From NCBI RefSeq assembly GCF_002272015.1, contig NZ_NPBY01000057.1, positions 31,600-95,599 of the forward strand: DNA of 64,000 bases, given 5' to 3'. The notes beneath the pieces were generated by a model, which had not been told where the DNA came from, made no database searches, and saw only the letters and a list, made by a program, of their open reading frames with translations. How positions within the stretch are numbered: the first letter of the stretch is position 1; every line of letters starts with the position of its first letter. Origin of the DNA: Paenibacillus campinasensis. GTDB lineage: Bacteria; Bacillota; Bacilli; Paenibacillales; Paenibacillaceae. Shown here piece by piece: positions 34,822 to 42,504 of this stretch. The position numbers were made by a program, and so were the translations under genes.

Positions 34822-35849
34822 GCTACGAAATCGTTGCGATTACCGTCCTGTGGACATTTCTGTTCGGTTATTTGCTGATTGGCTCCATTGATTTCGGCGC
34901 CGGCTTCTTCAGCTTTTACAGCGTTCTGACAGGCCATCAGAATAAAATCCACAACATCATCCAGCGCTATCTGTCCCCGGTGTGGGAAGTGACCAACGTG
35001 TTTCTGATCTTTTTTGTGGTGGGACTGGTCGGCTTCTTTCCCGACTCGGCCTACTATTATGGCACGGCGCTGCTCGTTCCGGGCAGTCTGGCGCTTGTTC
35101 TCCTTGCCATTCGAGGGGCCTATTACGCCTACCACACCTACGGCACCCAGATCGAGAACAACATTGTTCACATGGCGCTCTACGGAGCTACCGGGCTGCT
35201 AACTCCGGCGGCACTGTCTACCATTCTCGCCATTTCCGAGGGCGGCATCATTCATGAGCATGACGGCATCGTCACCCTGAATTGGCTCCGTTTTTTTGCG
35301 AACCCGTATACCTGGTCCGTCATTTTGTTGGCGCTGGTCAGCGTGCTGTATATTTCAGCGATGTTTCTGACCTATTACGCGAACCGGGCAGGGGACGAAG
35401 CGGCCTTCGGCGTCGTGAGGGCTTATGCGCTGGCATGGAGCGGACCGACGATTTTGGCATCGGTGTTTGCCTTTTTTCAACTTAACCATCAGAACCCGGT
35501 GCATTTTCAGAACATGGTCGATATCGCTTGGATGTTTATTGCTTCCTTTATTTGCTTCGCCATTGCGGTTTATCTTGTATGGAGGAAAATAAGGCTGGGC
35601 CTGGCCTTCATTATGGTTATGCTGCAGTTCGCCTTTGCCTGGTACGGTTACGGGCGCTCGCATCTGCCGTATGTGCTCTACGATTACATCAGCATTCATG
35701 AGAGCATTACAAACGATGCGATGGCCATTGCGCTGATCGCTGCATTTGTGCTCGGGTTATGCGTGCTGATTCCGTCGCTTTTGCTGCTGATGAGACTGTT
35801 TCTGTTTGATGCCAACTACATTCGCGGTAAATCCGCCAAGAAGGGATGA
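34818..35849 (+). CDS. cydB: Cytochrome bd oxidase subunit II
   Basis: A 343-residue membrane protein, partner of CydA. Hallmarks are the first-helix FLFGYLLIGSIDFGAGFF and the SPVWEVTNVFLIFFVVG loop, followed by seven further helices. The start is GTG at 34818 overlapping the cydA stop (GTGA), so translation is coupled. The stop overlaps the possible ATG of the small cydS-like gene. No cydCD transporter genes follow. Confidence 0.94.
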   Translation: MSYEIVAITVLWTFLFGYLLIGSIDFGAGFFSFYSVLTGHQNKIHNIIQRYLSPVWEVTNVFLIFFVVGLVGFFPDSAYYYGTALLVPGSLALVLLAIRGAYYAYHTYGTQIENNIVHMALYGATGLLTPAALSTILAISEGGIIHEHDGIVTLNWLRFFANPYTWSVILLALVSVLYISAMFLTYYANRAGDEAAFGVVRAYALAWSGPTILASVFAFFQLNHQNPVHFQNMVDIAWMFIASFICFAIAVYLVWRKIRLGLAFIMVMLQFAFAWYGYGRSHLPYVLYDYISIHESITNDAMAIALIAAFVLGLCVLIPSLLLLMRLFLFDANYIRGKSAKKG

Positions 35850-35854
35850 GGCGC

Positions 35855-35956
35855 GTGGAAGACTTTCACATCTTTATTTTGCCGCTGGTAACCGTGTGTG
35901 CAGCTGTTATATTCATGGCTATATACGCCCTGAAATACAAGGACCCTTCAGATTAG
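35855..35956 (+). CDS. cydS: CydS-like third subunit of cytochrome bd oxidase
   Basis: A 33-codon gene immediately after cydB. The product has one hydrophobic helix, starting MEDFHIFILPLVTV and ending in the charged KYKDPSD; length, single helix and position match the 33-residue CydS subunit known from the Geobacillus bd oxidase structure. A GTG start at 35855 follows GGGATGAGG; alternatively an in-frame ATG at 35846 overlapping the cydB stop gives 36 residues. CydS shields heme b558 in Geobacillus; the same is inferred here. Confidence 0.72.
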   Translation: MEDFHIFILPLVTVCAAVIFMAIYALKYKDPSD

Positions 35957-36061
35957 GAACAAGCTGACTTGCCGCCTGTCATAACGAAGAATCATAAATA
36001 ATGTAAGTTGAGCCGCCAGGGGTAAAAAGGGTAAAATACAGGTAATGGAAGGAGGGGCAGC

Positions 36062-37105
36062 ATGCCAAGAATCCGCTATAACAACATCGACAATGTTAGT
36101 ACGGATAAAACCCTGAAGCAATTCAGACAGTGGCGGGAAGAACGTCGCCAGAAGAAAAAGGATTACTCCTATGTCATACCGAACATGACGCCTGATCTTC
36201 AGTATTTGCACAGCAACCGGCACGAAGCTTCCGTTACCTGGGTCGGACATGCTACATTCTTCATTCAGTATGAAGGGATGAATATCGTTACAGATCCTGT
36301 ATGGGCGCGAAGAATGGCGTTTACGAAGCGTCTTGGCGAGCCGGGAATTCCGATTCAGGATATTCCGCCGCTGGACATCATTCTGATCTCCCACTCCCAT
36401 TACGACCATATGCATATCGCTTCGATCCGCAAGCTGTACCGGGAAGGTACCACAATTATCGTGCCGGTAGGATTGAAACGCAAAATGCTGAGCAAAGGCT
36501 TTCGGCGCGTAATGGAGCTGCAGTGGTGGGAAACAGCGGAAATTGGCAGTGTCAAAATCTCGTTTGTTCCTACACAGCACTGGACCCGCCGTACACCGTT
36601 TGATACGAATACGTCGCATTGGGGCGGATTCGTGCTGGAGCCGATTGCGCAGGATGCCAATTCAGGCGCTTCAAGCCCCGAGAGTGCTTCAGAGGCTGCC
36701 GAAGGCGGGGAGAAGCCAGCTGCGGAGCAGCAGACCCGGATTCTGCCTCCGAACATATATTTTGCCGGTGACAGCGGGTATTTCCAGGGCTTTAAGCTGA
36801 TTGGGGAACGATTCAATATCCACCTTGCCTTGATGCCGATCGGCGCTTATGAGCCGGAATGGTTTATGACCTCGCAGCATGTGAATCCGGAGGAAGCGCT
36901 GCAGGCTTTTCTTGACGTAGGGGCCGAGACGATGATCCCGATGCATTACGGCACGTTCAAGCTGGCGGACGATACGGCGCAAGAGGCGCTGGAGCGGCTG
37001 GAGGCGGAGCGGAAGCGGCTCGGCATTGCAGAGGAACGGGTACGGGTGCTGAAATACGGCGAGACGTTCAAGGTTCAGCCGGAGAGACGCAGTGTGCAAT
37101 CCTAG
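36062..37105 (+). CDS. MBL-fold metallohydrolase, NAPE-PLD-like
   Basis: A 347-residue metallo-beta-lactamase-fold hydrolase of the N-acylphosphatidylethanolamine phospholipase D-like group. The opening SVTWVGHATFFIQYEGMNI, the zinc motif SHSHYDHMH, a further His in PTQHWTRR, Asp in YFAGDSGYF and the last His in IPMHYGTF form a complete dinuclear metal site. A 30-residue Ala/Ser/Glu-rich insert (about residues 200-228) interrupts the fold before the QTRILPPNIYFAGD strand, probably as a surface loop. The ATG follows GGAAGGAGGGGCAGC. Substrate unknown; phospholipid or other esters are possible. Confidence 0.88.
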   Translation: MPRIRYNNIDNVSTDKTLKQFRQWREERRQKKKDYSYVIPNMTPDLQYLHSNRHEASVTWVGHATFFIQYEGMNIVTDPVWARRMAFTKRLGEPGIPIQDIPPLDIILISHSHYDHMHIASIRKLYREGTTIIVPVGLKRKMLSKGFRRVMELQWWETAEIGSVKISFVPTQHWTRRTPFDTNTSHWGGFVLEPIAQDANSGASSPESASEAAEGGEKPAAEQQTRILPPNIYFAGDSGYFQGFKLIGERFNIHLALMPIGAYEPEWFMTSQHVNPEEALQAFLDVGAETMIPMHYGTFKLADDTAQEALERLEAERKRLGIAEERVRVLKYGETFKVQPERRSVQS

Positions 37106-37137
37106 ACAACGGCTTCCTTCAATATAAAAAAATGGAT

Positions 37138-37189
37138 AACCTTCTGTACCTTTTTGGTGATATGCCGCCTGGTACAGGAGGTTTTATTG
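37138..37189 (+). terminator. Terminator of the MBL-hydrolase gene
   Basis: A 13-base stem (AACCTTCTGTACC / GGTACAGGAGGTT, one wobble) with a 20-base loop followed by TTTATT. Confidence 0.8.
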
Positions 37190-37241
37190 TGCTTCCATCC
37201 TCGGTGTCGAATCTTACATACTTCGTTCGCGGTGTCACTTA

Positions 37242-37250
37242 TGCTATAAT
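37242..37250 (+). promoter_or_regulatory. Extended -10 promoter of the ABC-F gene
   Basis: TGCTATAAT at 37242-37250 is a perfect extended -10. A weak -35 TTCGTT lies 17 bases upstream of the hexamer. Transcription would start near 37257, 35 bases before the coding start. Confidence 0.6.
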
Positions 37251-37291
37251 GTGCAAATAAACCAATAGTTTAAAAAGGATGGTAATGCTTA

Positions 37292-38917
37292 ATGATCAGT
37301 ACAAGCGGCGTAACGCTCCGCTATGGAAAACGAGCACTGTTTGAAGACGTAAATATAAAGTTCACTCCCGGCAACTGCTACGGACTTATCGGAGCCAACG
37401 GTGCGGGGAAATCGACTTTTCTGAAGATTCTGTCCGGCGAGATTGAACCGAACCAGGGCGAGGTGCACATGACGCCGGGTGAGCGAATGGCTGTTCTGAA
37501 GCAGAACCATTATGAATATGACGATTATCCGGTTCTGGAGACGGTAATTATGGGTCATGCGCGTCTCTATGAGATCATGAAAGAGAAGGATGCGCTGTAC
37601 GCGAAGCCGGACTTCTCCGAGGAAGACGGCATGCGTGCCGGTGAGCTGGAGGGCGAGTTCGCGGAGCTGAACGGATGGGAAGCCGAGTCGGACGCATCCG
37701 CACTCCTGATTGGTCTCGGCATTCCGCGCGAGCTGCACGACAAGAAGATGGCAGAGCTGAGCGGCAACGAGAAGGTGCGGGTGCTCCTGGCCCAGGCGCT
37801 CTTCGGGCGTCCGCATAACCTGCTCCTTGACGAGCCGACCAACCACCTGGATCTGGAATCGATTCAGTGGCTGGAGAACTTCCTCATGGATTATGAAGGC
37901 ACCGTTATTGTGGTATCTCATGATCGGCACTTCCTGAACAAGGTATGTACCCATATCGCAGATATCGATTTCGGCAAAATCCAGCTGTACGTCGGCAACT
38001 ACGACTTCTGGTACGAGTCCAGCCAGCTGGCGCTTCAGCTGCAGCGGGAATCGAACAAGAAGAAGGAAGAGAAGATCAAGGAACTGCAGGCGTTTATCCA
38101 ACGCTTCTCGGCGAATGCTTCGAAATCGAAGCAAGCGACTTCCCGGAAGAAGCAGCTGGACAAAATTACGCTGGAGGACATTCGCCCTTCAAACCGTAAA
38201 TACCCGTTCCTTAACTTTAAGCCGGAGCGTGAGGCAGGCAAGCAGCTGCTGACCGTGGACAGCATCACCAAAACGATCGAAGGCGAGAAGGTTCTTAATA
38301 ATGTCAGCTTCGTTGTAAACAAAGGCGATAAGATCGCATTTGTCGGTCCGAACGGCATTCCGAAGACGACGCTGTTCCAGATTGTGATGGGCGAGAGTGA
38401 AGCGGACGCTGGTGAATACAGCTGGGGTGTCACAACAACGCAGGCATATTTCCCGAAGGATAACTCCGCATACTTTGACGGGGTTGACCTGAACCTGGTG
38501 GAATGGCTTCGCCAGTACTCCCATGATCAGGATGAGACATTCCTGCGCGGGTTCCTCGGTCGGATGCTCTTCTCCGGTGAGGAAGCCCTGAAGAAGGCAA
38601 GCGTTCTGTCCGGGGGCGAGAAGGTGCGCTGCATGCTGGCCAAGATGATGCTGAACGGTGCCAACGTGCTTATCTTTGACGAGCCGACCAACCACTTGGA
38701 TCTCGAATCCATTACGGCGCTGAATAACGGCCTGATCGACTTTGACGGCACGATTCTGTTCACGTCCCATGACCATCAGTTCATTCAAACGATTGCCAAC
38801 CGCATCATCGAGATTACGCCTAACGGTGTGATCGACCGCGTGATGAGCTATGACGAGTATCTCGAAAGCGAAGAGATCAAGGCGCTGCGCGCAAGCATGT
38901 ATCCGGTGGAGGCTTAA
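37292..38917 (+). CDS. ABC-F family ATPase (YkpA/YbiT-like)
   Basis: A 541-residue soluble protein with two ABC domains joined by a charged linker (about 245-300) and no membrane helices; ABC-F proteins act on ribosomes as translation factors or in antibiotic protection. Domain 1 has GANGAGKST, signature LSGNEKVRV and LLLDEPTNHLD; domain 2 has Walker A GPNGIPKTT, signature LSGGEKVRC and LIFDEPTNHLD. Both the Asn in the first signature and the Pro in the second Walker A depart from the general consensus; similar weakening occurs in the YbiT/YkpA branch as I recall. The ATG follows an AAAGGATGG ribosome site. A strong terminator follows. Confidence 0.92.
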   Translation: MISTSGVTLRYGKRALFEDVNIKFTPGNCYGLIGANGAGKSTFLKILSGEIEPNQGEVHMTPGERMAVLKQNHYEYDDYPVLETVIMGHARLYEIMKEKDALYAKPDFSEEDGMRAGELEGEFAELNGWEAESDASALLIGLGIPRELHDKKMAELSGNEKVRVLLAQALFGRPHNLLLDEPTNHLDLESIQWLENFLMDYEGTVIVVSHDRHFLNKVCTHIADIDFGKIQLYVGNYDFWYESSQLALQLQRESNKKKEEKIKELQAFIQRFSANASKSKQATSRKKQLDKITLEDIRPSNRKYPFLNFKPEREAGKQLLTVDSITKTIEGEKVLNNVSFVVNKGDKIAFVGPNGIPKTTLFQIVMGESEADAGEYSWGVTTTQAYFPKDNSAYFDGVDLNLVEWLRQYSHDQDETFLRGFLGRMLFSGEEALKKASVLSGGEKVRCMLAKMMLNGANVLIFDEPTNHLDLESITALNNGLIDFDGTILFTSHDHQFIQTIANRIIEITPNGVIDRVMSYDEYLESEEIKALRASMYPVEA

Positions 38918-38946
38918 CCTGCCGAACCTGGTTCTCCGAGATATGA

Positions 38947-38982
38947 AAGGCCTGCAAGAGTATGAATCTTGCAGGCCTTTTG
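38947..38982 (+). terminator. Terminator of the ABC-F gene
   Basis: A perfect 11-base stem (GGCCTGCAAGA / TCTTGCAGGCC) with a seven-base loop followed by TTTTGTG. Confidence 0.93.
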
Positions 38983-39032
38983 TGTGTCTTTCTAAGTATT
39001 GTGGAAGAGGAAGGGACGCGGTATACGGTATT

Positions 39033-39070
39033 AAAAAGGCCGAAGAATCAGCATACGCCTGTCTTCGACC
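39033..39070 (-). terminator. Minus-strand terminator of the small basic-protein gene
   Basis: Arms GGCCGAAGA (39038-39046) and TCTTCGACC (39062-39070) pair with one wobble; on the minus strand a T-run from AAAAA at 39033-39037 follows. Confidence 0.75.
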
Positions 39071-39169
39071 TTCTCGTCCGGCTCATCTGCCTTGACAGCA
39101 GGGGATACCGGGGGTGCGGCTTGTCTTGCTGCCTCGTGAGGACGAAGCTGCAAGAGCATCACATGTGGC

Positions 39170-39355
39170 TTACGATCCGCCAGTGCGCCGCCGCTGGTTG
39201 TTCGGTTTTTTGTTGTTTTGGCTTTTCATTTTCGAGGATGATCCGGGCTGGAAATGCCCGGGCTTTTGGGATGCGCTCTGCTGCTTTTTCTGCTCAAGCT
39301 TTTGGCGGATCGCATCAGCCAGGTTAATTTTACGGGAATGCTCATTTTCAGTCAT
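39170..39355 (-). CDS. Small basic hydrophilic protein of unknown function
   Basis: A 61-residue protein beginning MTENEHSRKINLADAIRQ, with a Gln/Lys/Asn/Ser-rich, strongly basic and probably disordered tail ending RRRTGGS. The ATG at 39355 follows AAGGAGGATGCTGTC. It has its own terminator, which supports it as a real gene. I do not recognise a family; the basic tail could bind nucleic acid. Confidence 0.65.
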   Translation of the reverse strand: MTENEHSRKINLADAIRQKLEQKKQQSASQKPGHFQPGSSSKMKSQNNKKPNNQRRRTGGS

Positions 39356-39573
39356 GACAGCATCCTCCTTATGTAGGATTGTCCTCATTTTATTCCTTTT
39401 TAAAAATGCATACAAGGGTAACAATAATTTATATTAAATATTACGCCGCGACGAATCTTTGTCGCAAGCAAGCGTGCGTGTGTTTGTCAGCCGTATGAAG
39501 AGCTTCGGCTGGAATAATCGTGAGGCTGCAGTTTCTTGTTCTCGCACATCGAATGGGCAAAGGAGATCATAGG

Positions 39574-40485
39574 GTGAACGCATATGACAACATAAAAAAA
39601 GGGGAGCGAGGGGCTTGGGTCAGCATTGCTGCCTACCTGGTTCTGTCCGTTTCCAAGCTCGTCAGCGGGTACATGTTCGCCTCAAGCGCACTTCTGGCTG
39701 ACGGGTTTAATAACTTGACTGACATCGTGGCGTCAGCCGCCGTGCTGATTGGACTGCGCATCTCCCAGAAGCCGCCGGACTCCGATCATGCTTATGGCCA
39801 TATGAGAGCAGAGACGGTTGCGGCATTAATCGCTTCGTTCATCATGGCGGTGGTGGGCATTCAGGTGCTGGTGGAGGGCTTCCGGTCCTTCTTTACCGGA
39901 GGCAAGGGCACGCCGGATCTGATGTCAGCTGCTGTAGCTGCAGTGTGTGCGCTGGCCATGCTCGGCGTATATCGCTACAACCGCAATCTCGCACGCCAAA
40001 TTGACAGTCAGGCATTGATGGCTGCTGCGAAGGACAATCTGTCGGATGCGCTGGTCAGTGTGGGCGCAGCGGTAGGCATCATCGGCTCCCAGTTCGGATA
40101 CCCATGGCTGGATACGCTCGCTGCGATTGCCGTCGGGATCATTATTTGCAGAACAGCATGGGAAATATTCAAGGACAGCACACATAGCCTGACTGACGGA
40201 TTTGATGAGAACCGGTTGTCTGACCTGAAAGAGAGCATTGCCCGCACACCGGGCGTAGAAGGCATTAAAGATGTGAAAGCCAGAATTCACGGCAATCATG
40301 TATTGGTTGATGTCGTTATTGAGGTTGATCCGGAGCTGAGTGTGCGCGAAGGCCATCATATCAGTGACCTGATCGAGGAGAAGATGGAGAAGCTGCATAA
40401 CATTATGAGCGTCCACATCCATGTGGAGCCAAGGGCGGACCACCCGAAATTGGGGGCGGACCAAGCCGATCGTTCCCCATCTTGA
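39574..40485 (+). CDS. Cation diffusion facilitator family transporter
   Basis: A 303-residue CDF-family proton-coupled exporter of divalent metals (Zn, Mn, Fe or Co). Six helices with the metal-site residues in SSALLADGFNNLTDI (helix 2) and AAAKDNLSDALVSVG (helix 5), the HAYGHMRAETV loop and the C-terminal ferredoxin-like domain (GVEGIKDVKARIHGNHVLVDVVIEVD, broken here for length as GVEGIKDVKAR then VDVVIEVD). The NNLTD/DNLSD pattern is the Mn-exporter MntE/YeaB-like type rather than the HD-type Zn exporters. The GTG at 39574 with AAGGAGAT upstream is preferred to a GTG at 39520 lacking a ribosome site. Confidence 0.9.
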   Translation: MNAYDNIKKGERGAWVSIAAYLVLSVSKLVSGYMFASSALLADGFNNLTDIVASAAVLIGLRISQKPPDSDHAYGHMRAETVAALIASFIMAVVGIQVLVEGFRSFFTGGKGTPDLMSAAVAAVCALAMLGVYRYNRNLARQIDSQALMAAAKDNLSDALVSVGAAVGIIGSQFGYPWLDTLAAIAVGIIICRTAWEIFKDSTHSLTDGFDENRLSDLKESIARTPGVEGIKDVKARIHGNHVLVDVVIEVDPELSVREGHHISDLIEEKMEKLHNIMSVHIHVEPRADHPKLGADQADRSPS

Positions 40486-40522
40486 TAACGCTCTGAACAG
40501 GGGGGCCACGAGCGCATGACAA

Positions 40523-40557
40523 ACATCCCGGACTCCAGTTGATGGAATCCGGGATGT
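40523..40557. terminator. Bidirectional hairpin terminator
   Basis: A 15-base stem with one mismatch (ACATCCCGGACTCCA / TGGAATCCGGGATGT) between two converging genes. T-runs on either side are weak. Confidence 0.65.
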
Positions 40558-40573
40558 ACTATATTCATGAAGA

Positions 40574-40921
40574 TTAAGTTTGATCCACGAAGAGCCAGGC
40601 CTTGCCAAGCCAAGTGTAGATTTCTACCCATTCACCGCCAGCTACCGTGATGCGCTCTCCTGTCGTTTTCACCTTTTGCGGGGCCAGGGCACCGATTTTT
40701 ACTCCGTTAGGCGTATTGTAGAAATACGCAACTTCCGTCAAAATAACATCCTCGGATGGGAACAACACAACCAGTTCCGGCTTGATGATCGGTTCGCTCT
40801 GGATTGGCTCATATGTAGCCTCCGTAACGGTGCCCGTAACCGGGTCTGCGCTTGCAACAGCAGTCATCGACAAGGCCAGCGTCAAAGCGGTGGTGATGGC
40901 TAGAGTGTTCTTTTTGTTCAT
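40574..40921 (-). CDS. Small secreted protein, SH3-like
   Basis: A 115-residue precursor with a classical signal peptide (MNKKNTLAITTALTLALSMTAVASA, cut here to MNKKNTLAI...AVASA; cleavage after residue 25). The mature part is acidic-hydrophobic and ends in a segment (NTPNGVKIGALAPQKVK, GGEWVEIYTWLGKAWLFVD) that resembles a bacterial SH3 domain. The ATG at 40921 follows AAGGAGGATGTACC, so the longer upstream frame is not used. Probably binds cell wall; function unknown. Confidence 0.72.
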   Translation of the reverse strand: MNKKNTLAITTALTLALSMTAVASADPVTGTVTEATYEPIQSEPIIKPELVVLFPSEDVILTEVAYFYNTPNGVKIGALAPQKVKTTGERITVAGGEWVEIYTWLGKAWLFVDQT

Positions 40922-41113
40922 GGTACATCCTCCTTGTAAGCGTTGTAGTATTCTGATCAGTATCGTAATACCACAAAATGGATGACATGAACCAAGGGAG
41001 CAGGGAAGAGTGATCTGAAAATGTGACAAGCTTCCTCATTTCATATATACTTTGGGAGGAAAACCATAGAGAGAGGTTGTCCTACAACGGTATCTTTTGT
41101 GGAGGGGAAATCA

Positions 41114-41692
41114 ATGAGTCGTCCGAGGAAAAGACGAGGTGGAATCTGGCTGACATTGCTGATTCTGATCATCGCCATATTGGGGGCAGGAGTGTGGTTT
41201 ATCTCTCCGACGCAGAAGCTGGATCTCGGATACCGCGCTGTCGATTTTAAACCGAAGCTGCTGCAAATGGTAGAGACGCGAGAGGCACAAATGATCTTGA
41301 CGCCCGAAGAGGTAGGGAACCTATCGAAGAAAAATTTGATTCAGTATTTGAGAGAACATGACCTGGGCGTAGAAATCACCGGCGCTGCATTCAGAATGGA
41401 TGGAGATACGATGCTGGCCGATATCAATGGCCGCTGGGGGCTGCTTCCGTTCGGGGCTCTGCTGCAGTTTCATATGACGGCTGACGGGAGCTTTATTTAT
41501 CTCAAGCATGAGGCTACAACGATTCGGGGGGTCGATGTCCCAACGTCGTGGTTCCATCTTTCTGACATTCAAGTATCGCTGAAAGAACATTTGCCGGATC
41601 TTGTTACTGTAAGGGACGTTGAATTTTTGCAGGATGGCATGAAGCTGTCCTTTAAGCTGGACTGGACATCATTGCCTTTATTATTAAAATAA
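41114..41692 (+). CDS. Membrane-anchored protein of unknown function (YpmS/DUF2140-like)
   Basis: A 192-residue protein with a basic N-terminus (MSRPRKRRGG), one membrane helix (WLTLLILIIAILGAGVWFI) and an extracytoplasmic domain that starts PTQKLDLGYRAVDFKPK. The layout (short cytoplasmic tail, helix, LTxEEVGNLSKKNLIQYL, beta-rich end) resembles YpmS-type proteins, but identity is uncertain. ATG 41114 follows GGAGGGGAAATCA; a GTG at 41099 is less likely. Confidence 0.68.
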   Translation: MSRPRKRRGGIWLTLLILIIAILGAGVWFISPTQKLDLGYRAVDFKPKLLQMVETREAQMILTPEEVGNLSKKNLIQYLREHDLGVEITGAAFRMDGDTMLADINGRWGLLPFGALLQFHMTADGSFIYLKHEATTIRGVDVPTSWFHLSDIQVSLKEHLPDLVTVRDVEFLQDGMKLSFKLDWTSLPLLLK

Positions 41693-41735
41693 CGGAAGTA
41701 CACACACGCAACAACGAAGGATTAGATCATGAAGC

Positions 41736-41772
41736 AGACTCGGGAAGGGCAACCGGACCGGGTCTTTTTTTA
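41736..41772 (+). terminator. Terminator before marR
   Basis: An eight-base stem (AGACTCGG / CCGGGTCT, one wobble) followed by a run of seven T. Confidence 0.75.
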
Positions 41773-41820
41773 TTCCATCAATTTTCAGAAAACAATATGA
41801 AAATTATAATTATGTAAACA

Positions 41821-41849
41821 TTGACATGGATCGATAGCAGGATTATAAT
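41821..41849 (+). promoter_or_regulatory. Perfect sigma-A promoter of the marR-MFS operon
   Basis: TTGACA at 41821-41826 and TATAAT at 41844-41849, both perfect, with exactly 17 bases between them. Such a strong promoter is normally held down by a repressor, here presumably the MarR protein. Confidence 0.92.
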
Positions 41850-41872
41850 CAATTTTGTTTAGTAATAAATGC

Positions 41873-41887
41873 TTTAGTTCTAAACTA
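41873..41887. promoter_or_regulatory. Candidate MarR operator
   Basis: TTTAGTTCTAAA (41873-41884) is a perfect 12-base palindrome with a two-base centre, continuing TTTAGTTCTAAACTA. A related TTTAGT lies 15 bases upstream. The site is just downstream of the transcription start, suited to repression. Confidence 0.5.
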
Positions 41888-41912
41888 TTTAAAAAGGAGT
41901 CACCATAACTTT

Positions 41913-41948
41913 ATGAATAGCGAGGCTGGGGCAGGAAAAGGGGCGTAA
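41913..41948 (+). CDS. Possible 11-codon leader peptide before marR
   Basis: ATG at 41913 follows AAAAAGGAGTCACC and encodes MNSEAGAGKGA before TAA at 41946. This ribosome site is stronger than that of marR, and the peptide covers the marR ribosome site, so it could couple or attenuate translation. No independent support. Confidence 0.25.
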   Translation: MNSEAGAGKGA

Positions 41949-41955
41949 TCTTACA

Positions 41956-42411
41956 ATGTCCATCCAGAACGACATCCTGGAAGTGGAGATGCTATTTAAG
42001 AAGATGCTGCGCACCGTCCAGAGCGAATGGCAGAAGGAGGGCTTCCCGAAGCTGGGAAGAAGTCAATTTACCACGCTTGAGAAGCTGAATGAACTTGGGG
42101 CGATGCGGCTGTCTGACGTGGCGGATACGATCCATGTCACGGGCGGCGCGGTCACCGGCATATCCGATAAGCTGATCGAAGGGGGATATGCTCGCCGGGT
42201 TCGTGATTCCCAGGATCGGAGAGTTGTGTATCTGGAAATTACGGATCAAGGGCGTGAGTTGATCCGGCAGCTGGATAAGAAGCGCGCCGAGCTTTCGGAA
42301 CTGCTGTACGGTTTTTTGACGGAGGAGGAGATTCGGCAGCTGCGGATCATATACCGCAAGATTATCGAGAACATTGAAACGATTCACGGTCAAGTCGGCT
42401 CCGATGACTGA
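41956..42411 (+). CDS. MarR-family transcriptional regulator
   Basis: A 151-residue winged-helix regulator. The DNA-binding core LGRSQFTTLEKLNELGAMRLSDVADTIHVT, GGAVTGISDKLIEGGYARR and wing DSQDRRVVYLEITDQG are typical of MarR. It precedes an EmrB/QacA-type drug exporter by 93 bases and probably represses the pair until a toxic ligand binds. ATG 41956 is accepted although its ribosome site (AAAGGGG, 13 bases away) is distant. Confidence 0.92.
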   Translation: MSIQNDILEVEMLFKKMLRTVQSEWQKEGFPKLGRSQFTTLEKLNELGAMRLSDVADTIHVTGGAVTGISDKLIEGGYARRVRDSQDRRVVYLEITDQGRELIRQLDKKRAELSELLYGFLTEEEIRQLRIIYRKIIENIETIHGQVGSDD

Positions 42412-42504
42412 GTTTTTTTGGGAACAAGATTTTACTGAATTTATGGCTGATATGAGCAGAAGTTATTCAACATCATTTCGTGAAGGAAAGAGAGTGATAT
42501 TTGC

